DNA of 61,345 bases from SIG701 sp045577175 (GTDB taxonomy: Bacteria > Bacillota > Clostridia > Oscillospirales > CAG-272), in contig JAZNHT010000034.1 of NCBI GenBank assembly GCA_045577175.1, positions 1 through 61,345 on the forward strand. Direction: 5' to 3'. This document shows, piece after piece, positions 1 to 8,430 of this stretch (the first letter of the stretch is position 1; each line of letters opens with the position of its first letter). The notes under the pieces were generated by a model. The model searched no databases, had not been told where the DNA came from, and saw only the letters and a list, made by a program, of their open reading frames with translations. A program made the translations under genes and the position numbers.

Positions 1-329
1 TCGCCAAGGAAAATGATTCCGTCTGCGTTAGCTTGCAACGTGCCTTCCGCAAGCAACAGACTGACGGCTACGGGTAAATCGAATGCCGAGCCTTCCTTTT
101 TTACGTAAGCAGGCGCGAGATTGATAGTGATTTTATGCGCGGGAAATTCCAAAGCGCTGTTTTTCACCGCGCTTCTTACCCGTTCTTTGGACTCTTTCAC
201 CGCCGCGTCGGGAAGCCCGACAACGTCAAAGGAGGGCAGGCCACGGGATATATCCGCCTCGGCGGTGACGAGATAGCAGTCTATTCCGTTTAATCCAAAG
301 CTGAAAATCGGGATTGAAGCGCTTGTCAG
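1..329 (-). CDS. ComM/YifB-type Mg-chelatase-like ATPase, N-terminal part, cut by window edge
   Basis: The reverse strand reads FGLNGIDCYLVTAEADIS, GLPSFDVVGLPDAAVKES, ITINLAPAYVKKEG and ends in GIIFLG at the window edge. This is the N-terminal region of the YifB/ComM family of AAA+ Mg-chelatase-like proteins, which in some bacteria act as a branch-migration helicase during natural transformation. Only about the first 105 residues are present. No ATG, GTG or TTG lies in frame between the TGA at 336-338 and the conserved FGLNG. The start must therefore be non-standard (CTG at 327-329 or an ATT/ATC), or the 5' end is damaged; the end coordinate assumes CTG. It follows the radical SAM gene by about 20 bases and is probably co-transcribed. 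Family call is firm; start is uncertain. Confidence 0.72.
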   Translation of the reverse strand, partial: MTSASIPIFSFGLNGIDCYLVTAEADISRGLPSFDVVGLPDAAVKESKERVRSAVKNSALEFPAHKITINLAPAYVKKEGSAFDLPVAVSLLLAEGTLQANADGIIFLG

Positions 330-349
330 CGAAACTCAGCCGGATTTTG

Positions 350-2068
350 TTATGCTCGGCGGACGGAGGTTTTCAAAGCACCGTTTGCGTCTTTTGTGTA
401 CGTGACCATGTAAATGCCGCGCGGGCAGTCGGCGAGGCTTTCATATTTCTCCAGATCGATCGGAGAAATGCAGGCGATTTCCGTGGCACTCGGTACATGC
501 CCATCCACCACTGACATTCTTGCTGTGTGCAGACGGTACGCATCTGCAAGCATATCGGCACACGGATCGCCTGCGAACAGCTTTAGCATGCCGTCCGCAT
601 TCAAAATACGGCGGAGTTTTTCGTTATCCGTAATGGTTGAGAGGAGAACCTCTTCATTCGTTGCGGTGAAATCGAAATACATCCGAATCAGATTGTCCTG
701 GGTGTAATGCTGCATATAATAGCGGTAAGCATACGGAAAGAAGTGGAACATGCGCACGAACATGTAAAAGAACGACAGTCGTTCACGCAAACCGGTTTTG
801 TATTCGCTGAAATGCCAGAACAGATTCGGGTGCGCTGCAATCAGATCGGCGCATTCCGTGATTGCAACCGTGCCCGTGATGTCGGAAAACGTTTCGGCCG
901 GGACGAGCTCGTCCTTATATCGGCGCGACAGCTCCGTGCCGGGCAAAAATGTGCAGAGATGCGTCTGCACTGTGACGTGCCTGAGCTTCAGAATCTCCGT
1001 AATAAGTGCAAGAGTCTGAGAAATATCCTCCTCCGTCTCCTCGGGAAATCCGTAAATGAATGACGTGGTGACAGCGAGATTCTTGGACGTAATGTAAGCG
1101 AGCATTTCAAGAACGCCGTCGAGCTTCAGATTCTTGTTGATTTGTTTCTGCATCCGCGGCGATCCGGTTTCGATACCGATGTAAAGCTGTTTCAGTCCGG
1201 CATCTGCCATCGTGTCGATCAGCTCCTTATCGAGGCAGTCGATGCGTGCACTGCATTTCCACTTCACCGAAAAATCGAGCTCGCGCATCAGGCGGCATGT
1301 TTCCATCACCTGCTTTTTGTTCATGGTGAACATATCGTGCTCAAAGGCGAAATACTCCACGCTGTGCCGATCGTGGTAGAACTTAATCTCCTCCACGATC
1401 CGCTCGGGGGATTTCAGACGGTATTTCCGTCCCCAGAAATTGTTCGTACTGCAATAGGTGCATCCGAACGGACAGCCGCGACCGACATCGATCGGGAAGG
1501 GTACAGATGTATCAAAGACAGCATCCTCTCCGAATACGGAATAATCGACAAGCGGGGAATTATCCAGATCGACAATCAGCTCGGGACGCGGATTGACTGT
1601 TACGCCGTCCGTCCCGCGGTAGACGAGTCCGCGCACGGTGAGATCGGGCTTACCGACAAGGAGGGAGGAGAAAAACGGATATACCGTCGTTTCGCCCTCG
1701 CCGCAGCAGACGAAATCGACGTATGGGATTTCCGCAATCGTTTCCTTAGCGGTGATGTCCGCCTGCGGACCGGCAAAAACGATATAGCAGCCGAGCTTTG
1801 CCTTTGCCGCTTCGGCAATTTTCAGCATGATGTGGTAGCAGTCACAGCGTGTATAAAAGGAGACGATCTTCGGCTGTGCCGCGGCGATTTTTTCGGACGC
1901 AGATTCAAGAAATGCGGCAAAATCCGCCGTATCTCCGATGCGGTGGAAGGGCAGAATATCCGCCTGCACGCCCTTTTCGCGCAGGATCGTCGAAAGGATC
2001 AGAGTGCCGAGCGATTCGTCAAACGCATTCTTTGACACGGTCGGTGTGATAAAAAGTACATCGGTCAT
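350..2068 (-). CDS. B12-binding-domain radical SAM protein
   Basis: 572 residues. An N-terminal Rossmann-like half (about 1-150) has the layout of a cobalamin-binding domain. It is followed by the radical SAM cluster motif GRGCPFGCTYC (about residue 195; CxxxCxxC) and the usual GIETGSP segment. Such proteins use a 4Fe-4S cluster and S-adenosylmethionine for radical methylation or rearrangement; the substrate cannot be read from sequence. The ATG is preceded by GGGAGA. The gene has its own promoter at 2101-2129 and is separated from the dehydrogenase operon by a terminator, so it is not part of that operon. The comM-like gene follows directly. Family confident, function unknown. Confidence 0.8.
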   Translation of the reverse strand: MTDVLFITPTVSKNAFDESLGTLILSTILREKGVQADILPFHRIGDTADFAAFLESASEKIAAAQPKIVSFYTRCDCYHIMLKIAEAAKAKLGCYIVFAGPQADITAKETIAEIPYVDFVCCGEGETTVYPFFSSLLVGKPDLTVRGLVYRGTDGVTVNPRPELIVDLDNSPLVDYSVFGEDAVFDTSVPFPIDVGRGCPFGCTYCSTNNFWGRKYRLKSPERIVEEIKFYHDRHSVEYFAFEHDMFTMNKKQVMETCRLMRELDFSVKWKCSARIDCLDKELIDTMADAGLKQLYIGIETGSPRMQKQINKNLKLDGVLEMLAYITSKNLAVTTSFIYGFPEETEEDISQTLALITEILKLRHVTVQTHLCTFLPGTELSRRYKDELVPAETFSDITGTVAITECADLIAAHPNLFWHFSEYKTGLRERLSFFYMFVRMFHFFPYAYRYYMQHYTQDNLIRMYFDFTATNEEVLLSTITDNEKLRRILNADGMLKLFAGDPCADMLADAYRLHTARMSVVDGHVPSATEIACISPIDLEKYESLADCPRGIYMVTYTKDANGALKTSVRRA

Positions 2069-2100
2069 AGCGGTATCTCCCTTATGTATCGGTTGTTTCC

Positions 2101-2129
2101 ATTATAACATTCCCGTCCGTTTTTGTCAA
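2101..2129 (-). promoter_or_regulatory. Sigma-A promoter of the radical SAM gene
   Basis: On the reverse strand TTGACA (2129-2124) and TATAAT (2106-2101) are 17 bases apart, with TGT directly before the -10. This is a near-consensus promoter about 33 bases upstream of the ATG at 2068. Confidence 0.85.
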
Positions 2130-2135
2130 CCGACG

Positions 2136-2171
2136 AAAAAAGATCCCCATGGAGTTTCCTCCACGGGGATC
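2136..2171 (-). terminator. Intrinsic terminator of the dehydrogenase operon
   Basis: Reverse-strand hairpin with GATCCCC / GGGGATC arms (and further GTGGAG / CTCCAT pairing inside) followed by six T. It lies 14 bases after the E1 stop codon and closes the deoR-E2-E3-E1 unit. Confidence 0.88.
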
Positions 2172-2184
2172 ATGGGAATCAAAA

Positions 2185-4671
2185 TCAGATACCCTTCTTG
2201 TTGCGCTCGATGTGCTCGATTTCGCTTTCGTTGATCGTGCAGACGTGACCTGCGATCGGCATGATCTTCTGGCAGATAACGTCTACGATGCCGTCAGCCT
2301 GCGGGAAGAAGTACTTCTCAAGCTCGAATGCGGGCGTGATCCAGTTGCGGGAACCGAATACAACCGGCGGAGCATCGAGGTAGTCGAATGCCATCTCAGC
2401 GATGTTGGAAGCCATGTCACGCATGACGGAGTTACGGTCAACAGCGTCACCGACGATGATGATACGACCGGTCTTCTTGACGCTCTCGAGAACCTTCTCG
2501 TAGTTGAACGGAACGATGGAACGGGTGTCGATGACCTCAGCGGAAATGCCGTACTTCTCCTCAAGGATCTTAGCGGCATCCATAGCGCGGTACAGAACGG
2601 CACCGATGGTCAAAATCGTAACGTCCTTACCCTCGCGCTTAACGTCGGGCTCACCGAAGGGAACCTCGTAGTACTCGGTCGGAACGCCTTCCTTGTGGAA
2701 CTCCTCGCCCTTGTCGTAGATTCTCTGGGACTCAAAGAAGATAACAGGGTCAGTGCCGTTCAGAGCTGCGTTCATGAGACCCTTAGCGTCATACGGCGTA
2801 GAGGGGAAGCAAACCTTCAGACCCGGGATATGCGCGGTCAGTGCGGTCCAGTCCTGAGAGTGCTGCGCACCGTACTTGGAACCGACGGAAACGCGGATAA
2901 CGACGGGCATCTTCAGAATGCCTGCGGACATGGACTGCCACTTGGAAAGCTGGTTGAAGATCTCGTCGCCTGCGCAGCCGATGAAGTCAGCGTACATCAG
3001 CTCAACGATGGCGCGACCGCCTGCCATTGCATAACCGACGGCAGAGCCGACGATGGCGGACTCGGAAATCGGGGAGTTGAAGAAGCGGTGGTAGGGAAGA
3101 GCCTCGGTCAGACCGCGGTAGACAGCGAATGCGCCGCCCCAGTCACGGTTGTCCTCACCGTAAGCGATCGTGGTCGGATCCTCATAGAACTTGTCGAGGA
3201 TGGACTCAAAGATAGCGTCACGGACACCGAAGAGCTTGATCTTCGGAATAGCGGCACCCTTTTCGTCGTAAGCGTAGCGAGCCTTGGTAGCGAGCTGCTT
3301 GACGCGCGGGTTCTCTTCCTTCGGGATCAGAACCTCAGCCTCGCGCTCGGGATCCATGCTCTTGACGGAGTTGTTGGAGAACATGAGGGAGGAGATCATT
3401 GCGGGATCCTTGTCGAGATCCATTCTCGGGGAGAGCTCGTCGTCGATTGCGAGCTTGCAGATCTTCTCCATACGGCGAACGATGGATTCCTCGATAGCTG
3501 CGAACTCTTCGTCGGTAGCGATGCCGCCCTTGACCATCTTTGCGCGGTAAGCGGCGATCGGGCAAGCCTCTTTCCAAGCCTCGATCTCTTCCTGTGTACG
3601 GTAGGTGGAGGAGTCGGACGGGGAGTGACCGCTGATACGGTAGGTAGCAACCTCAAGGAGAGCCGGACCCTTGCCTGCAAGGAGAAGCTCCTTCTTGCGG
3701 GTGGTAGCGTCGATAACAGCAAGCGGATCGTAGCCGTTTACGCGCTCAGCATGGAGCTGTGCAACGTTGAAGCCGGCGCCGAGACGTGCGGGAGAGTCGT
3801 AAGCCATCGTCTCGCCCTGGGTCTGACCGCCCATGCCGTAGAAGTTGTTGAATACGTTGAAGAGGATCGGCATACCGTCTGCGGAGTACTTGCCGTCCAT
3901 GCCCCAAAGCTCGGTGATCTGGCGCATAGCAGCCATGTTCAGAGACTCAAGAACAGGACCGCGACCCGTAGCACCGTCGCCGGAGTTTGCGATTACGATA
4001 CCCTTCTTGTGGTTGGCTCTCTTGTACAGAGCAGCACCGAGTGCAACCGGAGCAGCACCGCCGACGATTGCGTTGTTCGGGAAGATACCGAACGGGATGA
4101 AGAACGCGTGCATGGAACCGCCGAGACCGCGGTTGAAGCCGGTCGTGCGTGCGAATACCTCAGCGAGTGCGCCGTAGAGGAGGAAGTCGATAGCGAGGTC
4201 TCGGACGTCGCCTGCCTTCTCCTGCTTGCCCTCGACGACCTTCAGAATATCGCCGCCGAAGAAGTCCTTCATGATGTCGTAGAGCTCTGCGTCATCCAGC
4301 TTGTGAATAGAGGAGAGACCCTTTGCGAGGATCTCACCGTGGGAACGGTGGGAACCGAAGGTGAAGTCGTTGATGTCCAGGCAGTAAGCCTCACCGACAG
4401 CGGAAGCCTCCTGACCGATGGAAAGGTGAGCCGGACCGGGGTTGTTGTACTTGATGCCGTTGTACTCGCTCTTTACCTTGATGTCGTTGAGCATCGTCTC
4501 GAACTCGCGGATGATGCGCATATCGCGGTAGATGCGGAGGAAGTCGTCCTTCGTGTAGATCTTCTTCTCCTGTGCGAGGGTTTTCTTGTACTGACAAGAG
4601 GGGATGTCGGTGAACGTGATGGAACCGGGTACAAATACTTTACCGGGATCCACGTATTGACTCTTAGGCAT
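2185..4671 (-). CDS. Pyruvate/acetoin dehydrogenase E1, fused alpha and beta subunits
   Basis: 828 residues, about the sum of a separate E1 alpha and E1 beta. The N-terminal half carries the thiamine-diphosphate motif GDGATGRG (about residues 229-236) running to FNVFNN. The second half, from about residue 480, is an E1 beta transketolase domain (DAIFESILDKF, AYGEDNRDWGG, VGDAVDRNS). It decarboxylates a 2-oxo acid and passes the acyl unit to the lipoyl arm of E2. E2 and E3 lie upstream on the same strand (71-base gap to E3). The ATG follows AGGAGA by about 7 bases. Pyruvate is the likely substrate but acetoin or another 2-oxo acid cannot be excluded. The alpha-beta fusion is the unusual point. 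Confidence 0.88.
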   Translation of the reverse strand: MPKSQYVDPGKVFVPGSITFTDIPSCQYKKTLAQEKKIYTKDDFLRIYRDMRIIREFETMLNDIKVKSEYNGIKYNNPGPAHLSIGQEASAVGEAYCLDINDFTFGSHRSHGEILAKGLSSIHKLDDAELYDIMKDFFGGDILKVVEGKQEKAGDVRDLAIDFLLYGALAEVFARTTGFNRGLGGSMHAFFIPFGIFPNNAIVGGAAPVALGAALYKRANHKKGIVIANSGDGATGRGPVLESLNMAAMRQITELWGMDGKYSADGMPILFNVFNNFYGMGGQTQGETMAYDSPARLGAGFNVAQLHAERVNGYDPLAVIDATTRKKELLLAGKGPALLEVATYRISGHSPSDSSTYRTQEEIEAWKEACPIAAYRAKMVKGGIATDEEFAAIEESIVRRMEKICKLAIDDELSPRMDLDKDPAMISSLMFSNNSVKSMDPEREAEVLIPKEENPRVKQLATKARYAYDEKGAAIPKIKLFGVRDAIFESILDKFYEDPTTIAYGEDNRDWGGAFAVYRGLTEALPYHRFFNSPISESAIVGSAVGYAMAGGRAIVELMYADFIGCAGDEIFNQLSKWQSMSAGILKMPVVIRVSVGSKYGAQHSQDWTALTAHIPGLKVCFPSTPYDAKGLMNAALNGTDPVIFFESQRIYDKGEEFHKEGVPTEYYEVPFGEPDVKREGKDVTILTIGAVLYRAMDAAKILEEKYGISAEVIDTRSIVPFNYEKVLESVKKTGRIIIVGDAVDRNSVMRDMASNIAEMAFDYLDAPPVVFGSRNWITPAFELEKYFFPQADGIVDVICQKIMPIAGHVCTINESEIEHIERNKKGI

Positions 4672-4742
4672 GGTGTATATCTCCTTTTATGTATTTATAG
4701 ATACAATGAAATCTGTTTTATCCGGCGGGCATGTACCGCGGA

Positions 4743-6116
4743 TTAGATCATGAACATTCCTTCGCGGATAACTTCGCAGACGGAAGGATGCGGGAATACG
4801 ATCTTGCGGACGTCCTCGACTCTCTCCGCCTTGGCAACCATAGCAGCCGCGCCGAAGATGATCTCGGATGCGTACGAGCCGATCATGTGTACGCCGAGGA
4901 TTTCGCGGTGCTCGCCGATGACGATCTTCACGAAGCCGTCGCCGCCCTCGTTCTCAGCGATGTAACGACCGCTGTAGCGGAGAGAAACGGTGTGCTCGGT
5001 TGCCTTGATGCCTGCCTTAGCGGCGGACTCAACCGTCTCACCGACGGAAGCAACCTCGGGATTCGTGTAGATAACAGCCGGAATGGAGCGGTAGTCTACG
5101 CGGTCCTTCTTGCCGAGCATGTTGTTGACAGCAACCTCACCCTCGCGGTATGCGGTGTGCGCCAGCATGCTCTTGCCGTTGATGTCGCCTGCCGCCCAGA
5201 TGCCCGGGACGGAGGTGCGGCTGTATTCGTCGGTTACGATTGCGCCGCGCTCGGTGAGAACGCCGACGGATTCCAGACCGATGCCGGCGGTGCGTGCACG
5301 GCGTCCAACGCTTACGAGGACGAGATCGGCGGGGATCTTTTCTTCCTTGCCTGCGATTTCGCAGGTAACGGTGCCGTCATTCGGGTTGCCGTTGATGGCG
5401 GTAACCTTTGCGCCGAGGAGGAACTTAACGCCCTTCTTTGCGTAGTTCTTCTGGAGCAGAGCGGACATTTCCTTGTCCGTCGGACCTGCGATCTTGTCCA
5501 TCATTTCGATAACGGTGACCTCAGAGCCGATGGAGTTGAAGTAGGAAGCCATTTCCAGACCGATAACGCCGCCGCCGACAACGGCGATGCGCTTCGGTGC
5601 AACCTTGAGATCAAGGATTTCGCGGTTGGTAACGGCGAATCCGCTTTCCACAGACTCCTTCAGACCGGGAATCGGCGGAACAGCCGCAGAGGAACCGGTG
5701 CAGATAAGGAGCTGCTTTGCGGTGTAGGTATCGTCACCGCTCTTGACGGTGAAGCCGTCGGCGGTCTTGCCCGTGATGACAGCGGTGGAAGCGACAACGG
5801 TGACGCCTGCGCCCTTCATTTTGGAGCCGATACCGGAAACGAGTGTGCGAACGACCTTCTCCTTGCGATCAACAACCTTGGCGTGATCGATGGACGCACC
5901 GGTAACGGTAACGCCGTACGCATCGCCGTGGTGCGCATAGTCGTAGATCTTCGCGGAATAAAGCAGAGTCTTGGTCGGGATGCATCCCTCATTGAGGCAG
6001 ACGCCGCCGAGCGCTCTCTCTTCAAAAAGGAGCGTCTTCATGCCGCCGTGCGCCGCGCGCTCAGCCGCATTGTAGCCGGCAGGACCGCCGCCCAGTACGA
6101 TCAGATCGTAAATCAT
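4743..6116 (-). CDS. lpdA: Dihydrolipoamide dehydrogenase (E3)
   Basis: 457 residues. FAD-binding GGGPAGY at residues 9-15, redox-active disulfide in GGVCLNEGCIPTK (C40 and C45), NAD-binding VVGGGVIGLE near residue 175, and the C-terminal active-site PHPSVCEV. It re-oxidises the dihydrolipoyl group on E2 and makes NADH. Gene length is normal. It sits 15 bases after the E2 stop codon, in the order E2-E3-E1, so subunit assignment is supported by both motif and context. Confidence 0.94.
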   Translation of the reverse strand: MIYDLIVLGGGPAGYNAAERAAHGGMKTLLFEERALGGVCLNEGCIPTKTLLYSAKIYDYAHHGDAYGVTVTGASIDHAKVVDRKEKVVRTLVSGIGSKMKGAGVTVVASTAVITGKTADGFTVKSGDDTYTAKQLLICTGSSAAVPPIPGLKESVESGFAVTNREILDLKVAPKRIAVVGGGVIGLEMASYFNSIGSEVTVIEMMDKIAGPTDKEMSALLQKNYAKKGVKFLLGAKVTAINGNPNDGTVTCEIAGKEEKIPADLVLVSVGRRARTAGIGLESVGVLTERGAIVTDEYSRTSVPGIWAAGDINGKSMLAHTAYREGEVAVNNMLGKKDRVDYRSIPAVIYTNPEVASVGETVESAAKAGIKATEHTVSLRYSGRYIAENEGGDGFVKIVIGEHREILGVHMIGSYASEIIFGAAAMVAKAERVEDVRKIVFPHPSVCEVIREGMFMI

Positions 6117-6131
6117 GCTGTTTTGTCCTCC

Positions 6132-7439
6132 TTATTTCGCCAGAAGCAGACCGAAGTTCTCCAGAGCCTTGCAAAGATCAGCGAGGAAACGGGCAGCAGG
6201 AGCGCCGTCCACTGCGCGGTGGTCGAAGGTGAGGGAGAGACCCATAGCCGGATACGTCGTGCCGTCTGCGCGGAGCTTGTAGGTGATGGCGCAAACGCCG
6301 AGGATGGCGGTCTGCGGCGGATTGATGACGGGAGTGAAGGATTCAACGCCCATCGAGCCGAGGTTGGTAACGGTGAAGCTGCCGCCCGACATCTCATCGG
6401 GAGAGAGCTTGCCGTCGCGTGCCTTAGCGGCAGCGCCCTTGGCAGCGGCGGAGATTTCTGCAAGAGACATCTTCTCCGCACCGAAGATGGTAGGAACGAG
6501 CAGTCCGCGCTCGGTGTCAACAGCCATACCGATGTTGGCATGCTTGAACAGACGGAAATTGTCGCCGACGAGGTTTGCGTTGATCGTCGGGTGATTCATA
6601 AGCGTGCGGGATACGGCGTAGAGCACCATATCGTTCAGAGAAATCTTGCCGAGACCCATAGCCTCGCCGTTTGCCTTCAGCGTAGCACGGAAATTCATCA
6701 TAGCCGTAGCGTCGAAGGAAGCGTTCAGCGTAAGCTGAGCCATCTCGGAGAGGGAAGCGTGCATCTGACGGGAGATAACCTTGCGGATGCCGGACATCGG
6801 CTCCTCGGTGTATGCGAGAACGTCGTCTGCAACCGGTGCTGCTGCGGGAGCTGCTGCTGCCGGAGCCTCTTCCTCGACTGCAACCGCCTCGCCTCTGAGG
6901 AACGCTTCGACTGCGGCTGCGTTTGCAACGTAGCCTGCATCCAGTGCGGCATTGATGTCACGCTCAATGATGCGGCCGTGGGGACCGGTCGGAACGACCT
7001 TCGTCATATCGACGCCGGTCTGCAGTGCGAGATTCTTGGCACGGGGGGAGATACGGATCGTGTCGCCCTCTGCTTTCGTAGCAACGGCTGCTGCCGGTGC
7101 TGCTGTGGGAGCTGCTGCGACAGCCTCCTCTTTCTTTTCTTCGGCTGCCGGTGCCTCTGCTGCCGGAGCATCTGCCTTTACGAGGGCGGAGATGTCCTCG
7201 CCTGCCTCACCGATGTAGCATACGGTGTCAAGACAGGGAACGACGTCGCCGTCGTTTGCGAGAATTGCAAGGATCGTGCCGCTTACCTGTGCAGGCTCAT
7301 CGAATGCGGACTTGTCCGTCTCATAGGAGAACAGGATGTCGCCCTCTGCAACGGTGTCGCCCACCTTTTTGTTCCAAGCGGTGATGATACAGCTCTCAAC
7401 GCTCTGTCCCTGACGGGGCATAATTACTGGGGTTGCCAA
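6132..7439 (-). CDS. Dihydrolipoamide acyltransferase (E2) of the dehydrogenase complex
   Basis: 435 residues with the standard E2 order. A lipoyl domain holds the lipoylated lysine in YETDKSAF (K43). An Ala/Glu-rich linker and an E3/E1-binding domain (ISPRAKNLALQTG, about 128-165) come next, then a second Ala/Pro linker, then the catalytic core ending in FDHRAVDGAPAARF (catalytic His near 407). It carries the acyl group and transfers it to CoA. It is the first enzyme gene after the DeoR regulator. Whether the product is acetyl-CoA from pyruvate or acetoin cannot be settled from the core alone. Confidence 0.92.
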   Translation of the reverse strand: MATPVIMPRQGQSVESCIITAWNKKVGDTVAEGDILFSYETDKSAFDEPAQVSGTILAILANDGDVVPCLDTVCYIGEAGEDISALVKADAPAAEAPAAEEKKEEAVAAAPTAAPAAAVATKAEGDTIRISPRAKNLALQTGVDMTKVVPTGPHGRIIERDINAALDAGYVANAAAVEAFLRGEAVAVEEEAPAAAAPAAAPVADDVLAYTEEPMSGIRKVISRQMHASLSEMAQLTLNASFDATAMMNFRATLKANGEAMGLGKISLNDMVLYAVSRTLMNHPTINANLVGDNFRLFKHANIGMAVDTERGLLVPTIFGAEKMSLAEISAAAKGAAAKARDGKLSPDEMSGGSFTVTNLGSMGVESFTPVINPPQTAILGVCAITYKLRADGTTYPAMGLSLTFDHRAVDGAPAARFLADLCKALENFGLLLAK

Positions 7440-7507
7440 TGTAAATCATTCCTTTCATGAATAGTTTATGTGTTTATATCGGAGCCGGAGACCGGCGTTC
7501 CTTCGGT

Positions 7508-8284
7508 TTAATCTTCCTCGCACACGTTGATGACACGGATGCCGCGCTCGGCGGCAATCTGCATCATTTCGGCAGGCAGGGGGGCATCGGTGATGATGAC
7601 ATGTACCTGCTCCATGTGGCAGAAGGTGTAGGGGAGGCTCTTATCAAATTTGGAGCCGTCAAGCAGGATAACCACGAGCCGTGCCTTTTCGACAACGACG
7701 CGCTTCAGCTCGCATTCGCTGTAATTACCGCCGGTGAATCCGCTTTTTACGGAAAGACCGGACGGGGAGAGGAACGCGATGTCAATATTAATATCGGAAA
7801 GAAAATGCATCGCGTGCATACCGGTTACCGTCTGATAATCGCGGTCGAGCTTGCCGCCGACGATATTCACGATCGGCAAACCGATCTTGCAAAGCTCAAG
7901 CGCTGCCATCGGATTCGTCGTGGTGAACGTAAAACGCTCGTTCGGCACGTACGGAACGATCCTTTGGAGCGTGGAGCCGGAATCGATGAAAATGGAGCGT
8001 CCGGTTTCGAGAAGAGAGGCGGCACGCCGCGCGATCTTTTCTTTGGATTCCACGTTCTCGTTCATGCGCGTGGTGATCGTGTCGTCCGTCGATGTCGTGA
8101 TAAATTTTGTGGAACGGGCACCGCCGCGTACCTTGATGGCCTCGCCCTGTTCTTCAAAGTATTCGATGTCACGCCGCAGTGTCATGCCGGAGACTTGGGG
8201 GAACATACTTTCAAGCTCTTTGATGGAAACGAACGGCTTCGTGCCGAGCAGATCGCGGATCCGTTCGCGTCTTTCGTTATACAT
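7508..8284 (-). CDS. DeoR-family transcriptional regulator of the dehydrogenase operon
   Basis: 258 residues. The N-terminal winged helix has the DeoR signature (RRERIRDLL, VSIKELE, GMTLRRDIEYFEEQG, VRGGA). It is followed by the DeoR sensor domain with IFIDSGSTLQ and FTTTNPMAALEL, a fold that in characterised members binds phosphorylated sugars or nucleotides. It lies 68 bases upstream of E2 on the same strand and shares the promoter at 8345-8374. The simplest reading is a local, self-controlled regulator tuning 2-oxo acid oxidation to a sugar-phosphate signal. The ligand is an inference from the family. Confidence 0.88.
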   Translation of the reverse strand: MYNERRERIRDLLGTKPFVSIKELESMFPQVSGMTLRRDIEYFEEQGEAIKVRGGARSTKFITTSTDDTITTRMNENVESKEKIARRAASLLETGRSIFIDSGSTLQRIVPYVPNERFTFTTTNPMAALELCKIGLPIVNIVGGKLDRDYQTVTGMHAMHFLSDINIDIAFLSPSGLSVKSGFTGGNYSECELKRVVVEKARLVVILLDGSKFDKSLPYTFCHMEQVHVIITDAPLPAEMMQIAAERGIRVINVCEED

Positions 8285-8344
8285 ATGCGCACATCCTTTC
8301 CCGGAAATTGCAGAAATCTCTGCGCCGAAATCTCAATCTGATAT

Positions 8345-8374
8345 ATTTTAACATATTTCACATGCAAATGTCAA
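8345..8374 (-). promoter_or_regulatory. Promoter of the deoR-E2-E3-E1 operon
   Basis: Reverse-strand TTGACA (8374-8369) and TAAAAT (8350-8345) with an 18-base spacer, about 60 bases upstream of the regulator start. The AT-rich leader after it is the natural place for a DeoR operator, but I see no clear repeat to name as one. Confidence 0.7.
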
Positions 8375-8430
8375 CATGATTTCCGAGAAATATCACACAA
8401 TTCGGCGGAGATTTTCACACAAAATTCCGA

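Noticed and set aside
2149..4746. Very long open frame (865 codons) on the strand opposite the E1 gene, and a similar 909-codon frame opposite E2/E3
   Set aside because: Low-complexity Val/Leu/Asp-rich translations without family motifs or ribosome sites. They are mirror frames caused by the high-GC, codon-biased dehydrogenase genes, which have full motif support.
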